The translations under genes and the position numbers were made by a program. From contig DAGF01000089.1 of NCBI GenBank assembly GCA_002495645.1, positions 1 through 20,555 of the forward strand: a stretch of 20,555 nucleotides of DNA, in the 5' to 3' direction. This document shows positions 1-7,639 of this stretch, one piece after another (position 1 is the first letter of the stretch; each line of letters starts with the position of its first letter). The notes beneath the pieces are model-generated. The model saw only the letters and a program-made list of their open reading frames with translations. It was not told the DNA's origin and did no database searches. Source of the DNA: Euryarchaeota archaeon UBA549. GTDB taxonomy: Archaea; Thermoplasmatota; Poseidoniia; Poseidoniales; Poseidoniaceae.

Positions 1-2058
1 GAGGATGTCGCCGACCATGGCGACAGGCGCGTTGTTGACGCCATTGATACCGGTGGAGCCCCACGGTTCGAGCCAAGTGTCGTTGGCGATGTCGTAGCGG
101 AGCAGACCTTTGTCTTCGGTGGCCATGTAAGCGGTGTCTCCAAACAGCGCAACATCGCCCACGAAAGAGGTTGGCAGGCCGTTGGTGGTGTCATAGGAGG
201 TGCAGGCTCCGCTCGCACGGTCAAAATGGACGAAGACGCCACTTTCGAGGGAGAAGGCGACGCTGTCGGCGTCCACGGCAAGGTCGAGGAGGTTGGCCGT
301 CGAAGGATAACATCCAGATGTTCCATCGTATGTTTGGAGACTGTTTCCGTTTCCGTCCATTTCCTCAACAACGGGGGAGACTTCCATGGCGAAGAACAAC
401 GAGTTGGTGCCTTGTTGTGCACCGGGTCCGACCACCATGTCAATCACGTTGTCGTTGACGCTCAAGGGCGTGAGCCACGCCGTTGCACCGATGTCATAGC
501 GCAATACTTCCATCGAGTTGTCTCCGGTGCCGACGTAGAGGATGTTGTCCATCTCGGCAAGCGCCGTCATGTCGTTGGTTGATGGTGCACTGGCGAGTCG
601 GATGTTCCCTTCAATAAACGGAGATTGATTTGGTGAGAGATGAATCAAATTGCCGCTTCCGTCGTCCACCAGAAGGGCGTCAACCGGAGGAGAAGCACCG
701 CCGGTTGCCGGCCAGTGCAAAAGCGAGGCACCGTCGTTAGCGAGGCCGAGGGTTGCGAGATCGTAGGTCGTGGCGAAGACGCCGTTGGTCGTGTTGTAAG
801 TGTGGAGGGAGTCGCCGCTGAGGATGAAGAGGCTTGGACCCACACGGGCCAGGCCAGCAACTTCATCACTGGCGAGCCAATTTCCGGAGTTCCAAGTGGA
901 CAACCAGAAGCCAGCAGCAACGTCAAATCGAGCCAGTCCGTTGTCGGGAGAGCCGAGGAGAAGTTGATTGCCCGACGTGATCATGTGGGTGATTCGGTCA
1001 GAGTGAAGGTTGTTGGCTGAACTCCAAGTGGAGAGTGCCGTTCCGCTACTCGTATCGTACCTCAGCACACCTACGCCTTCAACGGCCGCATACACGACGC
1101 CGCTGACTTCGAGCATGGACAGAGCCTGCGTACCACCATCGATGGTGGGGACAGAGGCGACGGTGTTCCAAGCAGCACCGTCCCACTTCACGAGGTCCAG
1201 ACCACTGGCAGCGAACACCTCGCCCGCACCGGTCATGAGGAAGCGTTGAACATCACCGTCGGCGAGCGGGGTGACGAAACTGCCGTCGGTGGTCAAGAGG
1301 GCGCGGAAGGTACCGTCAGCCAGCAGAAGGTGAAGGACACCGGTGCTGCTGTCCATCACCATGTCAAGCACACCGCCCTCGTTGGAGTAGTCGTACACGT
1401 CGATGATGTTCGGGTTGTTGCTGGCGTGGAGGATGTAGAGCTGGTCGTTGACGGCGAGGTAGAGCAAACCGGTGGTGGGGTTGACGATGTGGTCGTGGAT
1501 ATCAACATCAAACGGCGTCAAGGAAACCAATGGGTCGGCTGGTGCCAGTGCTTCGATGACCATCTTGGTGATTTCAGCGTCCGATGGCAGGTCCCATCCG
1601 GCGCCTGAGTTGCTGTTGGGGTTGAGTCGGCCACTGTAGGTGCTGCCGGTGGTGAACCCGCCGGCTTCGCCCAGTACGCCGAGGCCTCGCCAGTCAAACA
1701 GCGAGGTCCCCATTCCTTCAATCACGAGTTGTGGCTCTTCAATGGTCAAACCGTCTTGGCCGCTGGCACGGATTTCGAGGGTGACGTTGGACAATTCGGC
1801 ACCGGGTGCGAAGGCCAATTCCCAGTCAGCGCTCGCTCGTTGGCCAGTTTCAGGAACCGCTCCAACGGTGTCCAAGGTGACCCAACCGGTGTCGTTGCTT
1901 CCCTGCAGAGGCCATGTTACGCCGCTTGGTTCAGCGTGTGCTGAAACGACCGGTGTTGTCAAGAGCGGACCCATGGACATGAGCACCATCAGGACGACCA
2001 TGGAAAGGGCTCGTTGGCGACGAGGACCAAGACGGTCACCTTTCCGGGTGAGTTTCAT
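1..2058 (-). CDS. Secreted beta-propeller protein (partial, C-terminus beyond window)
   Basis: The reading frame is open from an ATG at 2058 to the window edge: 686 codons with no stop, so the C-terminus is missing. Residues 1-40 look like a secretory signal: a basic start with several Arg/Lys, a hydrophobic stretch (about 19-39), and a likely cleavage after VVSA (40) or AHA (42). After a beta-rich domain (about 45-180), residues 190-686 are short repeats in the style of beta-propeller blades. Two resemble the two-component-regulator propeller (Reg_prop) pattern: one near residue 350 and one near 622 (NGLPTSFVGDVA, followed by MATEDKGLLRYD). Cys583 and Cys619 could form a disulfide, as expected outside the cell. 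It is probably an exported or cell-surface protein with a ligand- or protein-binding role; no catalytic motif is visible. A TATA-like box 23-30 bases upstream supports the start. The secretion and propeller calls are fairly secure; the exact role is unknown. Confidence 0.8.
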   Translation of the reverse strand, partial: MKLTRKGDRLGPRRQRALSMVVLMVLMSMGPLLTTPVVSAHAEPSGVTWPLQGSNDTGWVTLDTVGAVPETGQRASADWELAFAPGAELSNVTLEIRASGQDGLTIEEPQLVIEGMGTSLFDWRGLGVLGEAGGFTTGSTYSGRLNPNSNSGAGWDLPSDAEITKMVIEALAPADPLVSLTPFDVDIHDHIVNPTTGLLYLAVNDQLYILHASNNPNIIDVYDYSNEGGVLDMVMDSSTGVLHLLLADGTFRALLTTDGSFVTPLADGDVQRFLMTGAGEVFAASGLDLVKWDGAAWNTVASVPTIDGGTQALSMLEVSGVVYAAVEGVGVLRYDTSSGTALSTWSSANNLHSDRITHMITSGNQLLLGSPDNGLARFDVAAGFWLSTWNSGNWLASDEVAGLARVGPSLFILSGDSLHTYNTTNGVFATTYDLATLGLANDGASLLHWPATGGASPPVDALLVDDGSGNLIHLSPNQSPFIEGNIRLASAPSTNDMTALAEMDNILYVGTGDNSMEVLRYDIGATAWLTPLSVNDNVIDMVVGPGAQQGTNSLFFAMEVSPVVEEMDGNGNSLQTYDGTSGCYPSTANLLDLAVDADSVAFSLESGVFVHFDRASGACTSYDTTNGLPTSFVGDVALFGDTAYMATEDKGLLRYDIANDTWLEPWGSTGINGVNNAPVAMVGDIL

Positions 2059-2078
2059 GCGTTGTGGTGAATTTTTCA

Positions 2079-2088
2079 CTTATTTGAA
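2079..2088 (-). promoter_or_regulatory. TATA-like box for the propeller gene
   Basis: On the minus strand this reads TTCAAATAAG. The core TTCAAATA lies 23-30 bases upstream of the ATG at 2058, where an archaeal TATA box would sit for a transcript starting at or next to the start codon. The same 8-mer occurs at nearly the same spacing upstream of the RND gene (14243-14250). Confidence 0.45.
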
Positions 2089-2166
2089 GGGAAGCCTTCG
2101 CTGTCTGTACAATGCTCAAGGGAAATCCAACGCTCGCTAGGGGAATATCGGGGGAATCTTTTCGTC

Positions 2167-2772
2167 ATGTGGCCTTTCTTTTCAACCATGGAAGAAGCGT
2201 TTTGGAAGGCAGACGACGGTGGCGACGACAACGCAAACAACGCTGCTGACACCACCTCCCCCACACCCTCTCAACCGTCCTCACAAACTGAGCACATCAT
2301 CTACGGCTCCCCTCTGATGATGATTGGAGGCATCCTTCTCTTTGTTCTCATCGTCTTTTCACTCATTTCTGAAGCTCGCAGTGATGGCATTGAATTCAGC
2401 CCCGAGTTGTTCGGCTTCGGTGTTGTCGCTCTTGTTCTCCCTTGGTATGGCTACTTTCAGTATCGGAAAACCGTGGTGATTTCGTGGCGTCAAGATGAGC
2501 GGCGCGTGGAGGTGTTCGAAGGCATTCGAAACAGCGACGAACGAAGCACCATGTTTGCATACACATCCGAGCCTCGCGATCAAATTCTCATTCAGTCTGA
2601 AACGACACATTTCGGTGGGCATCACGCCGCCGACTACGATCACACAGATTCGAAAACAGAGTATTGGTTGGTCGTCAAAAGGAGAGACGGCACCACGGTC
2701 GCATCATCGGACGCCGCCAAGAACACCTATTTTCTGAAGCGAATCAAGCAATATCTAGACCAACTTCAGTAA
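2167..2772 (+). CDS. Two-helix membrane protein with soluble C-terminal domain
   Basis: 201 residues, not assigned to a named family. Residues about 14-42 are a low-complexity Asp/Asn/Ser/Thr/Pro segment. Two hydrophobic helices follow (about 45-67 and 80-98) with a short loop. The remaining ~100 residues are hydrophilic and alternate in a beta-strand manner, ending in a helix (YFLKRIKQYLDQL), which recalls the small PH-like domains found beside paired membrane helices; this is a structural impression only. A His/Asp-rich patch (GGHHAADYDHTD) sits at about 150-161. The ATG at 2167 gives the longest version; Met8 (2188) is possible. It is transcribed away from the propeller gene across a ~108 bp spacer, with a weak AATATC box about 20 bases upstream. 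No function can be assigned. Confidence 0.7.
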   Translation: MWPFFSTMEEAFWKADDGGDDNANNAADTTSPTPSQPSSQTEHIIYGSPLMMIGGILLFVLIVFSLISEARSDGIEFSPELFGFGVVALVLPWYGYFQYRKTVVISWRQDERRVEVFEGIRNSDERSTMFAYTSEPRDQILIQSETTHFGGHHAADYDHTDSKTEYWLVVKRRDGTTVASSDAAKNTYFLKRIKQYLDQLQ

Positions 2773-2883
2773 GTACAAGCATGGGTGCGGGTATGGTTTT
2801 GCCGTGCTGAAAGAGCATCACGACGGCTTCAACTTCGCACAACAATCAAACCCTGCCTTCTTTCCCTTTTTTCGGGGAAGCCC

Positions 2884-5208
2884 ATGTCCATGAGCAAAAA
2901 AGACCGGATGCTGCGCAAGGAAGCGCTTGAGTATCACGAGGCTGAACCGCAAGGGAAAATCAAGGTTGTACCGACCAAACCCCATGCCACCGCTCACGAG
3001 TTGAGTTTGGCCTATTCTCCCGGTGTGGCCTATCCCTGTTTGGAAATTGAGAAGCGACCAGAAGACGCTTACCGCTACACCTCCAAAGGTAACTTGGTCG
3101 CCGTGATTTCCAACGGCACGGCCGTGCTCGGCTTGGGCAACATCGGCGCTTTGGCCAGCAAACCCGTCATGGAAGGCAAGGGGTTGCTGCTCAAGACCTT
3201 CGCAGGTATTGACGTGTTTGACATCGAAGTGGACACCGAAGACCCTGAGGAATTCATCAACACCGTGGTCAACATTTCGAAGACCTTCGGCGGCATCAAC
3301 CTCGAGGACATCAAAGCCCCGGAGTGTTTTGAAATCGAACGCCGCATTGCGGAAGCGACCGACATACCCGTCATGCACGACGACCAGCACGGTACGGCCA
3401 TCATCTCCGCAGCGGCCCTGCTCAACGCCGCCGAACTCCAAGGCAAGGACCTCGCCGACCTCTCCGTGGTCGTCATCGGCGCCGGGGCATCGGCCATCGC
3501 CTGTGCGAACCACTACGTCGCCGTAGGTGTGAGCATGGACAACATCACCCTGGTCGACAGCCAAGGCATCATCACCAAGGCTCGCTTGGATGCGGGTGAA
3601 TTGAACGAGTACAAGGCGCCCTTTGCGCAGGACCGTCCCGCCGGTGACTTGGCGGACGCTCTGAAGGGTGCTGACGTCATGTTGGGTCTTTCTCGCGGTG
3701 GTTTGGTCACCAAGGACATGGTCGCGAGCATGGCGGACAAACCCATCATCTTCGCACTGGCCAACCCGACCCCAGAAATCCTCCCCGAACAGGTGCTTCA
3801 GGTCCGCAAGGACGCCATCATCGCCACGGGACGCTCCGATTACCCGAATCAAGTGAACAACGTGCTCGGTTTCCCCTACATTTTCCGTGGTGCTCTGGAC
3901 GTTCGTGCCCGAGACATCACGCAGAACATGAAAATGGCTGCCACCAAAGCGCTCGCAGCCCTTGCAAAGGAGCCTGTACCCGATTACATCTCGGCCGCCT
4001 ACGATGGGGTGGTCATGCAATACGGGCCCGAATACATCATCCCCAAACCCTTCGACCGACGGGTGCTTCTTTGGGAGGCCGCCGCAGTAGCGCAGGCCGC
4101 CATCGACGAGGGCATTGCCGGCGTTTCGGCTGAGGAATTCAACATCGACCGATACAAAGAGGAACTCGAGGCTCGTTTGGGAGAATCCTACTCCGTAATG
4201 CGTCAAATGATCAACCAGGTCAAGGGCAAAGGCAAGCGCATCGTCTTCCCTGAAGGCGACAAAGAACCCGTGTTGCGAGCAGCCGCTCAACTGGTGGAGC
4301 AAAACATCTGCCATCCCATCCTCCTCGGTCCGGTGGACCGCATCGACCGGATGGTGGAGGAATTGGGCCTGAACTTCGAATACGAAGCCTACGACCCTCG
4401 CTACGACGAGCGACGAAAAACGGAGTACGCCAACGCCTTTTTCAAACGCCGGCAACGCAAAGGAACAACCTGGCCCGATGCGGCTCGCCTGCTCAAGAGC
4501 CGGCCCTACTTCGCCGCCCAAATGGTCCACGCTGGTGATGCAGACGGCTTCGTGGGAGGCGTCAGTCGAAATTACGCAGATGTGCTCAGGCCAACGCTGG
4601 AACTCATTGGCAAGGCCGACGATGCCCACTGCGTCATCGGTTGTTACATGATGAACATCAAAGGCCGCACGATTTTCCTCGCCGACGCCACGGTGAATGT
4701 CTATCCAGACAGCCGAACGCTGGCGGAAATTGCCGTCCAGACCGCCAAAGTTGCTCGCCGTTTCGGGGTTGCTCCACGCGTCGCCATGCTCTCGTTTTCC
4801 AATTTCGGTTCAACTCGAGCGCAGCGTTCAGAACGGATTGAGGAAGCGGTCGTCATGGCCCGAACGCTGGACCCGACGCTGATGATCGACGGACCCATGC
4901 AGAGCGACACCGCCCTCAACCCAACCATTCAGGAAGAATACCCGTTCATGAAACTCGTTGGGCCGGCCAACGTGTTGATTCTGCCCAATCTCGCTTCGGC
5001 CAACATCGCCTACAAACTCCTCGAGGAGCTCGGCGATGCCGAAATGACGGGCCCCATCCTCGAAGGCATGGCTCACCCCGTGCAGCTGGTCGCTCGCCAA
5101 GACGGTGTGCGTCACATCGTCAACATGGCCACGATTTGCACGGCTGATGCCATTCGGAAGGACACTTATTGGGCGACGCTCATCGACGACGACTCCACTT
5201 CGTCGTAG
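2884..5208 (+). CDS. maeB: NADP-type malic enzyme with C-terminal phosphotransacetylase-like domain (MaeB)
   Basis: Predicted to convert malate to pyruvate and CO2 with reduction of NAD(P), in the cytoplasm. At 774 residues it matches the usual length of MaeB-type hybrid enzymes and follows the E. coli MaeB sequence closely as I recall it. Visible landmarks: LAYSPGVAYPCLEIEK with the catalytic Tyr44; the catalytic Lys region SKPVMEGK (93-99); GGINLEDIKAPECF with metal ligands Glu141/Asp142; HDDQHGTAI (165-173); the nucleotide-binding VVIGAGASA (196-204); ANPTPEILP; and TGRSDYPNQVNNVLGFP. From about residue 445 (RIVFPEGDKEPVL) to the end is a phosphate acetyl/butyryltransferase-like domain, which in characterised MaeB enzymes mediates acetyl-CoA regulation rather than catalysis. 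ATG 2884, or 2890, is chosen over a longer frame from 2785 because homology starts here; GGGG lies a few bases upstream. The 3' end overlaps the convergent gene by 43 bp. Confidence 0.95.
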   Translation: MSMSKKDRMLRKEALEYHEAEPQGKIKVVPTKPHATAHELSLAYSPGVAYPCLEIEKRPEDAYRYTSKGNLVAVISNGTAVLGLGNIGALASKPVMEGKGLLLKTFAGIDVFDIEVDTEDPEEFINTVVNISKTFGGINLEDIKAPECFEIERRIAEATDIPVMHDDQHGTAIISAAALLNAAELQGKDLADLSVVVIGAGASAIACANHYVAVGVSMDNITLVDSQGIITKARLDAGELNEYKAPFAQDRPAGDLADALKGADVMLGLSRGGLVTKDMVASMADKPIIFALANPTPEILPEQVLQVRKDAIIATGRSDYPNQVNNVLGFPYIFRGALDVRARDITQNMKMAATKALAALAKEPVPDYISAAYDGVVMQYGPEYIIPKPFDRRVLLWEAAAVAQAAIDEGIAGVSAEEFNIDRYKEELEARLGESYSVMRQMINQVKGKGKRIVFPEGDKEPVLRAAAQLVEQNICHPILLGPVDRIDRMVEELGLNFEYEAYDPRYDERRKTEYANAFFKRRQRKGTTWPDAARLLKSRPYFAAQMVHAGDADGFVGGVSRNYADVLRPTLELIGKADDAHCVIGCYMMNIKGRTIFLADATVNVYPDSRTLAEIAVQTAKVARRFGVAPRVAMLSFSNFGSTRAQRSERIEEAVVMARTLDPTLMIDGPMQSDTALNPTIQEEYPFMKLVGPANVLILPNLASANIAYKLLEELGDAEMTGPILEGMAHPVQLVARQDGVRHIVNMATICTADAIRKDTYWATLIDDDSTSS

Positions 5209-6032
5209 CGCAAAACCGGTCGTCGGGGTCGCCAGATAGCACCGGTGAAGAAACCGGCGCACAACCCTCCGAACAGGAGGTTAACCCATCCTTCGGTGGC
5301 GTAGTCGCCCATGCCTCTGAGCACCGGAATAAGGAAGGAAGGAACGATGCCCAACAGGGTCGTCCACAGGAGTTCTGAGCGGACGTTCTTCCATCGGTCG
5401 GTGTTCTCAGGGACCCGTTTGGGTTCCTCGGTGCGAACGGGTGTGAACGCCAGCCTGGCCACGACCTTGGGCAACGGTCTGTCCAGCGGCACGCTGGTCA
5501 TGGCGGTGATGGTCTCGTTGCGGGGGTGAACGGCGATGGCAGCGCTTTGCGCCGCTGCGGGACCGAGCAGCTCGTTGGGGCGGGGTCGTCCGTCCATCAT
5601 CGCCCCTCGGTTATTGGAGGACGGGGCGTCGGCCAAGCGTTCGGTCAGTCCGTTTTCGAGCAGGAGCACGTTTTGGTCGCGTGCTGCTCGCCATTCGGCT
5701 TGGGTGAGGCCGCGGAGTTCCCACTGGCCACCGAGTTGGTTCACCGCCTCGTCAAATGCAGGCGACTTCATCAGATGGTCGGCCAGTTCGCAAAGTTCGA
5801 GGGAGGTCAGCGTTTCCGTGGCGCGTTGCTGCTCATCCCCGTCGCCATTCACGCCCATGGCGTTGGCGACTTCGCCGTCGGTGAGCGGCGAGGGCATGAC
5901 GTAGAAAGTCGGCGTTTTTGCTTCATAACACGGTCGCTGGCCCGCATAGACCCAGCCGCCCTTGGTGGTGCCCATGACGGTGGTGGTCGATTCCACCTGA
6001 ACGAATTCAAGACCGTTGAGGCTGATGCTCAC
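5166..6032 (-). CDS. Degenerate FGE/SUMF1-like domain protein with C-terminal membrane anchor
   Basis: 288 residues. Residues about 15-200 resemble the formylglycine-generating-enzyme (sulfatase-modifying factor) fold: TPTFYVMPSPLTDGEVANAM (41-60) matches the usual 'F.M...pVTn.ey' strand and helix, WELRGLTQAEWRAARD (104-119) matches the hallmark 'yRLPTEAEWEyAAR', and VVARLAFTPVR (190-200) matches the terminal 'iGFRlv'. The cysteines of true FGE near the C-terminal end of the fold are absent; the only Cys are at 35, 81 and 258. Catalysis is therefore doubtful, and a binding or scaffold role is more likely. Two hydrophobic helices follow (about 220-238 and 248-267), then a short charged tail. 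The start is GTG at 6032 with a good ribosome site (GAGGGG, 5-base spacer); it lies 9 bases after the PTGES2-like stop, so the two genes are probably co-translated. The family match is by eye and moderate. Confidence 0.6.
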   Translation of the reverse strand: MSISLNGLEFVQVESTTTVMGTTKGGWVYAGQRPCYEAKTPTFYVMPSPLTDGEVANAMGVNGDGDEQQRATETLTSLELCELADHLMKSPAFDEAVNQLGGQWELRGLTQAEWRAARDQNVLLLENGLTERLADAPSSNNRGAMMDGRPRPNELLGPAAAQSAAIAVHPRNETITAMTSVPLDRPLPKVVARLAFTPVRTEEPKRVPENTDRWKNVRSELLWTTLLGIVPSFLIPVLRGMGDYATEGWVNLLFGGLCAGFFTGAIWRPRRPVLRYDEVESSSMSVAQ

Positions 6033-6041
6033 GACGACCCC

Positions 6042-6752
6042 TCAATTCAACGATCCTTCCATGCGCTTGTACCATGCCAATCCGTTGGCGTGGTCGGTCA
6101 GTTGTTCGAATTGTGGATAGGGGGAGACAGAGCGCATGTAGCCGAACGCAGCAAAGTCAACCAGGTCCGGTGAATCGCCTCCAAAGAACGGCTTTCCATC
6201 GTGAGCATCGGTGAATTCCGTCAACAGGTCGTGCCAGAGTTGCTTGGGTTTTCGGCCGTCGTTCTTGACTCGCTTTCGGGCGATGATGCCCCACATGATG
6301 GGGAAGCCTGCCCAGGCGTAGAGTCGCTTGGAGATGAAGCCAAAGTTCTCAATTTTTGAGATGCGCGTGGTCGTTTTCAGCGCCGAGCCGAGGCTGCCGT
6401 AGAGAATGGGCACGGTGGCCTTCGACAGGTGTGTGTCAACCCATTGCATCCAGGTGTCCTGGCGGGCTTTGTCGCCTTGAGCGGCCATTTTTCCGCCGTT
6501 GTACTTCTCGTCGATGACACGGAGAATGGGTGTAGAATCCACGTGGTGTTGGCCCTGTTCATCGGTGAACACCGGCACCTTCCCCCAGTCGCCCGTGAAC
6601 GCCACGTCCTTCTTGATGCGCATCCCGTTGACGGGGACGTAGGTTGTGTCCACGTTGAGGTGCTCAAGCAAACCCCGTACTTTCCAGCAGAACGGGCAGG
6701 AATAGAGGAGGTGCAAGGTGGGGGTTTGACCCATGGTCTGTCCTGCAGGCAT
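6042..6752 (-). CDS. PTGES2-like glutaredoxin/GST-fold protein
   Basis: About 236 residues. An N-terminal thioredoxin-fold half begins LHLLYSCPFCWKVRGLLEHL with a CxxC pair (Cys19, Cys22), followed by GKVPVFTDEQG and DSTPILRVIDE, the cis-Pro and glutathione-binding strand pattern of GST/glutaredoxin proteins. The C-terminal half is helical and holds GKPFFGGDSPDLVDFAAFGYMRSV and a final GLAWYKRME, which parallel human PTGES2 (membrane-associated prostaglandin E synthase 2) in order and spacing. No prostaglandin role is implied; a thiol-disulfide or glutathione-like conjugation role is plausible. The middle (about 150-165) is hydrophobic and could touch the membrane. The start is uncertain: ATG 6752 is used here, ATG 6734 has AGGA six bases upstream, and a TTG at 6764 would overlap the previous stop. 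It is the second gene of a three-gene operon. Confidence 0.8.
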   Translation of the reverse strand: MPAGQTMGQTPTLHLLYSCPFCWKVRGLLEHLNVDTTYVPVNGMRIKKDVAFTGDWGKVPVFTDEQGQHHVDSTPILRVIDEKYNGGKMAAQGDKARQDTWMQWVDTHLSKATVPILYGSLGSALKTTTRISKIENFGFISKRLYAWAGFPIMWGIIARKRVKNDGRKPKQLWHDLLTEFTDAHDGKPFFGGDSPDLVDFAAFGYMRSVSPYPQFEQLTDHANGLAWYKRMEGSLN

Positions 6753-6760
6753 GACCTTCT

Positions 6761-7138
6761 TCAAGCCTCGTTCTCTTCATCAAGGCCCGGTTTCCATCCC
6801 GCTTTCCAAAAACTGAGGTCGTCCAACCAACCCAGCCATTCTTTGTCGGTGCAGTTGAGCAAACGGAACGCACGGCCTTCCAATCCTTCTCGAAGCGAAG
6901 GCGACATGTCACCCCTGTCCATGGCTTCTTTCCATTCCACCTGCATGTGGCGAATACGACGGCGGGCTTCTTCTGGCTGGTCGAAATTCATCTCGCACGC
7001 ATCACGCAGTTCCGCCAACCAGGTGCGCGTGTCTTTCAGAATCGGGTCGTTGCTGTTGGAGGTTTTCTTGGCCTTTTTCCCAAACGGCCACCAGCCCATG
7101 AACATCGGTTGTTGTCGTTGGTTCATGGTCTTGTCCAT
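6761..7138 (-). CDS. Small Trp-rich protein of unknown function
   Basis: 125 residues, no family recognised. An N-terminal GWWPFGKKAKK patch is followed by a mostly helical, highly charged region (about 33-80, with EEARRRIRHMQVEWKEAM) and a Trp-rich end (KEWLGWLDDLSFWKAGWKPG). No signal peptide or membrane helix is apparent; it looks like a small soluble protein that may dock to another protein or a membrane surface. It is the first gene of the operon whose next members are the PTGES2-like and FGE-like genes; its stop lies within about 10 bases of the next start. ATG 7138 gives the full frame; Met5 (7126) is an alternative. It is divergent from rlmH across a 40 bp gap. Confidence 0.65.
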   Translation of the reverse strand: MDKTMNQRQQPMFMGWWPFGKKAKKTSNSNDPILKDTRTWLAELRDACEMNFDQPEEARRRIRHMQVEWKEAMDRGDMSPSLREGLEGRAFRLLNCTDKEWLGWLDDLSFWKAGWKPGLDEENEA

Positions 7139-7178
7139 GCGCCAACGAATTCAAGAGGCGGCTTTGTGAGAGCAGTCC

Positions 7179-7613
7179 ATGGCCCGATTAACCGTCCACA
7201 CGCATGGGGTTCCCAAAGAAAAGGCGATGAAACACCTCATCGAGATGTACGGTGAGCGCCTCAAAGGCCGAGGCGTGAGCGTTGAACATCACGCTGCAAA
7301 GATGGACGCCACCACGTACGCTGAGCGCTTGCTCTCCAAGCGGGGACGTTTGATTCTCCTCGACGAAGCAGGTGTGCAGGAACCTTCACTGGCCTTTGCA
7401 ACCCGATACGACGCGTGGCAGTTGGGTAGCGAGGCGGTTCACCTTGCCTTGGGTCCTGCCGAAGGTTGGCCTGCTCATGCAGGGCTGGAACGTTTGGAGC
7501 GGCTTTCCCTCTCCGCCATGACCTTCCCTCATGAATTGGCTGCGGTCATGCTGGTTGAACAACTCTACAGGGCCAGCGAAGTCCAGCGCGGTTCGGGTTA
7601 TCACAAAGCATGA
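7179..7613 (+). CDS. rlmH: 23S rRNA (pseudouridine-N3)-methyltransferase RlmH-like
   Basis: 144 residues, close to the ~155 typical of RlmH. RlmH is a SPOUT-class enzyme that uses S-adenosylmethionine to methylate N3 of the pseudouridine at position 1915 (E. coli numbering) in helix 69 of 23S rRNA. The knot region is well preserved: LALGPAEGW (89-97) corresponds to the SAM-binding 'LIGGPEG' loop, LSLSAMTFPHELAAV (109-123) to 'WSLSALTLPHPLVRV', and EQLYRASEVQRGSGYHK (127-143) to the family's C-terminal 'ESLYRAWSI...YHRE'. The N-terminal half is more divergent. ATG 7179 fits the family start. It is probably co-transcribed with the membrane protein 26 bases downstream. RlmH is far commoner in bacteria than in archaea, so the gene is a small oddity if the archaeal assignment holds. 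Confidence 0.88.
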   Translation: MARLTVHTHGVPKEKAMKHLIEMYGERLKGRGVSVEHHAAKMDATTYAERLLSKRGRLILLDEAGVQEPSLAFATRYDAWQLGSEAVHLALGPAEGWPAHAGLERLERLSLSAMTFPHELAAVMLVEQLYRASEVQRGSGYHKA

Positions 7614-7639
7614 TATCGGTGGGCGGGTAGGGGCGACCA

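Noticed and set aside
171..2140. Several plus-strand open frames (for example 226-582, 640-1020, 1640-2140)
   Set aside because: They lie opposite the 686-codon propeller frame, which has a signal peptide and repeat structure; the plus-strand products are low-complexity and Arg- or Val-rich.
2818..4629. A 603-codon open frame on the minus strand opposite maeB
   Set aside because: It is antisense to a well-matched enzyme, its translation has no recognisable motif, and long antisense frames are expected from the codon bias here.
5526..6173. A 215-codon plus-strand frame opposite the FGE-like gene
   Set aside because: It has no motif and crosses two minus-strand genes that have homology and a ribosome site.
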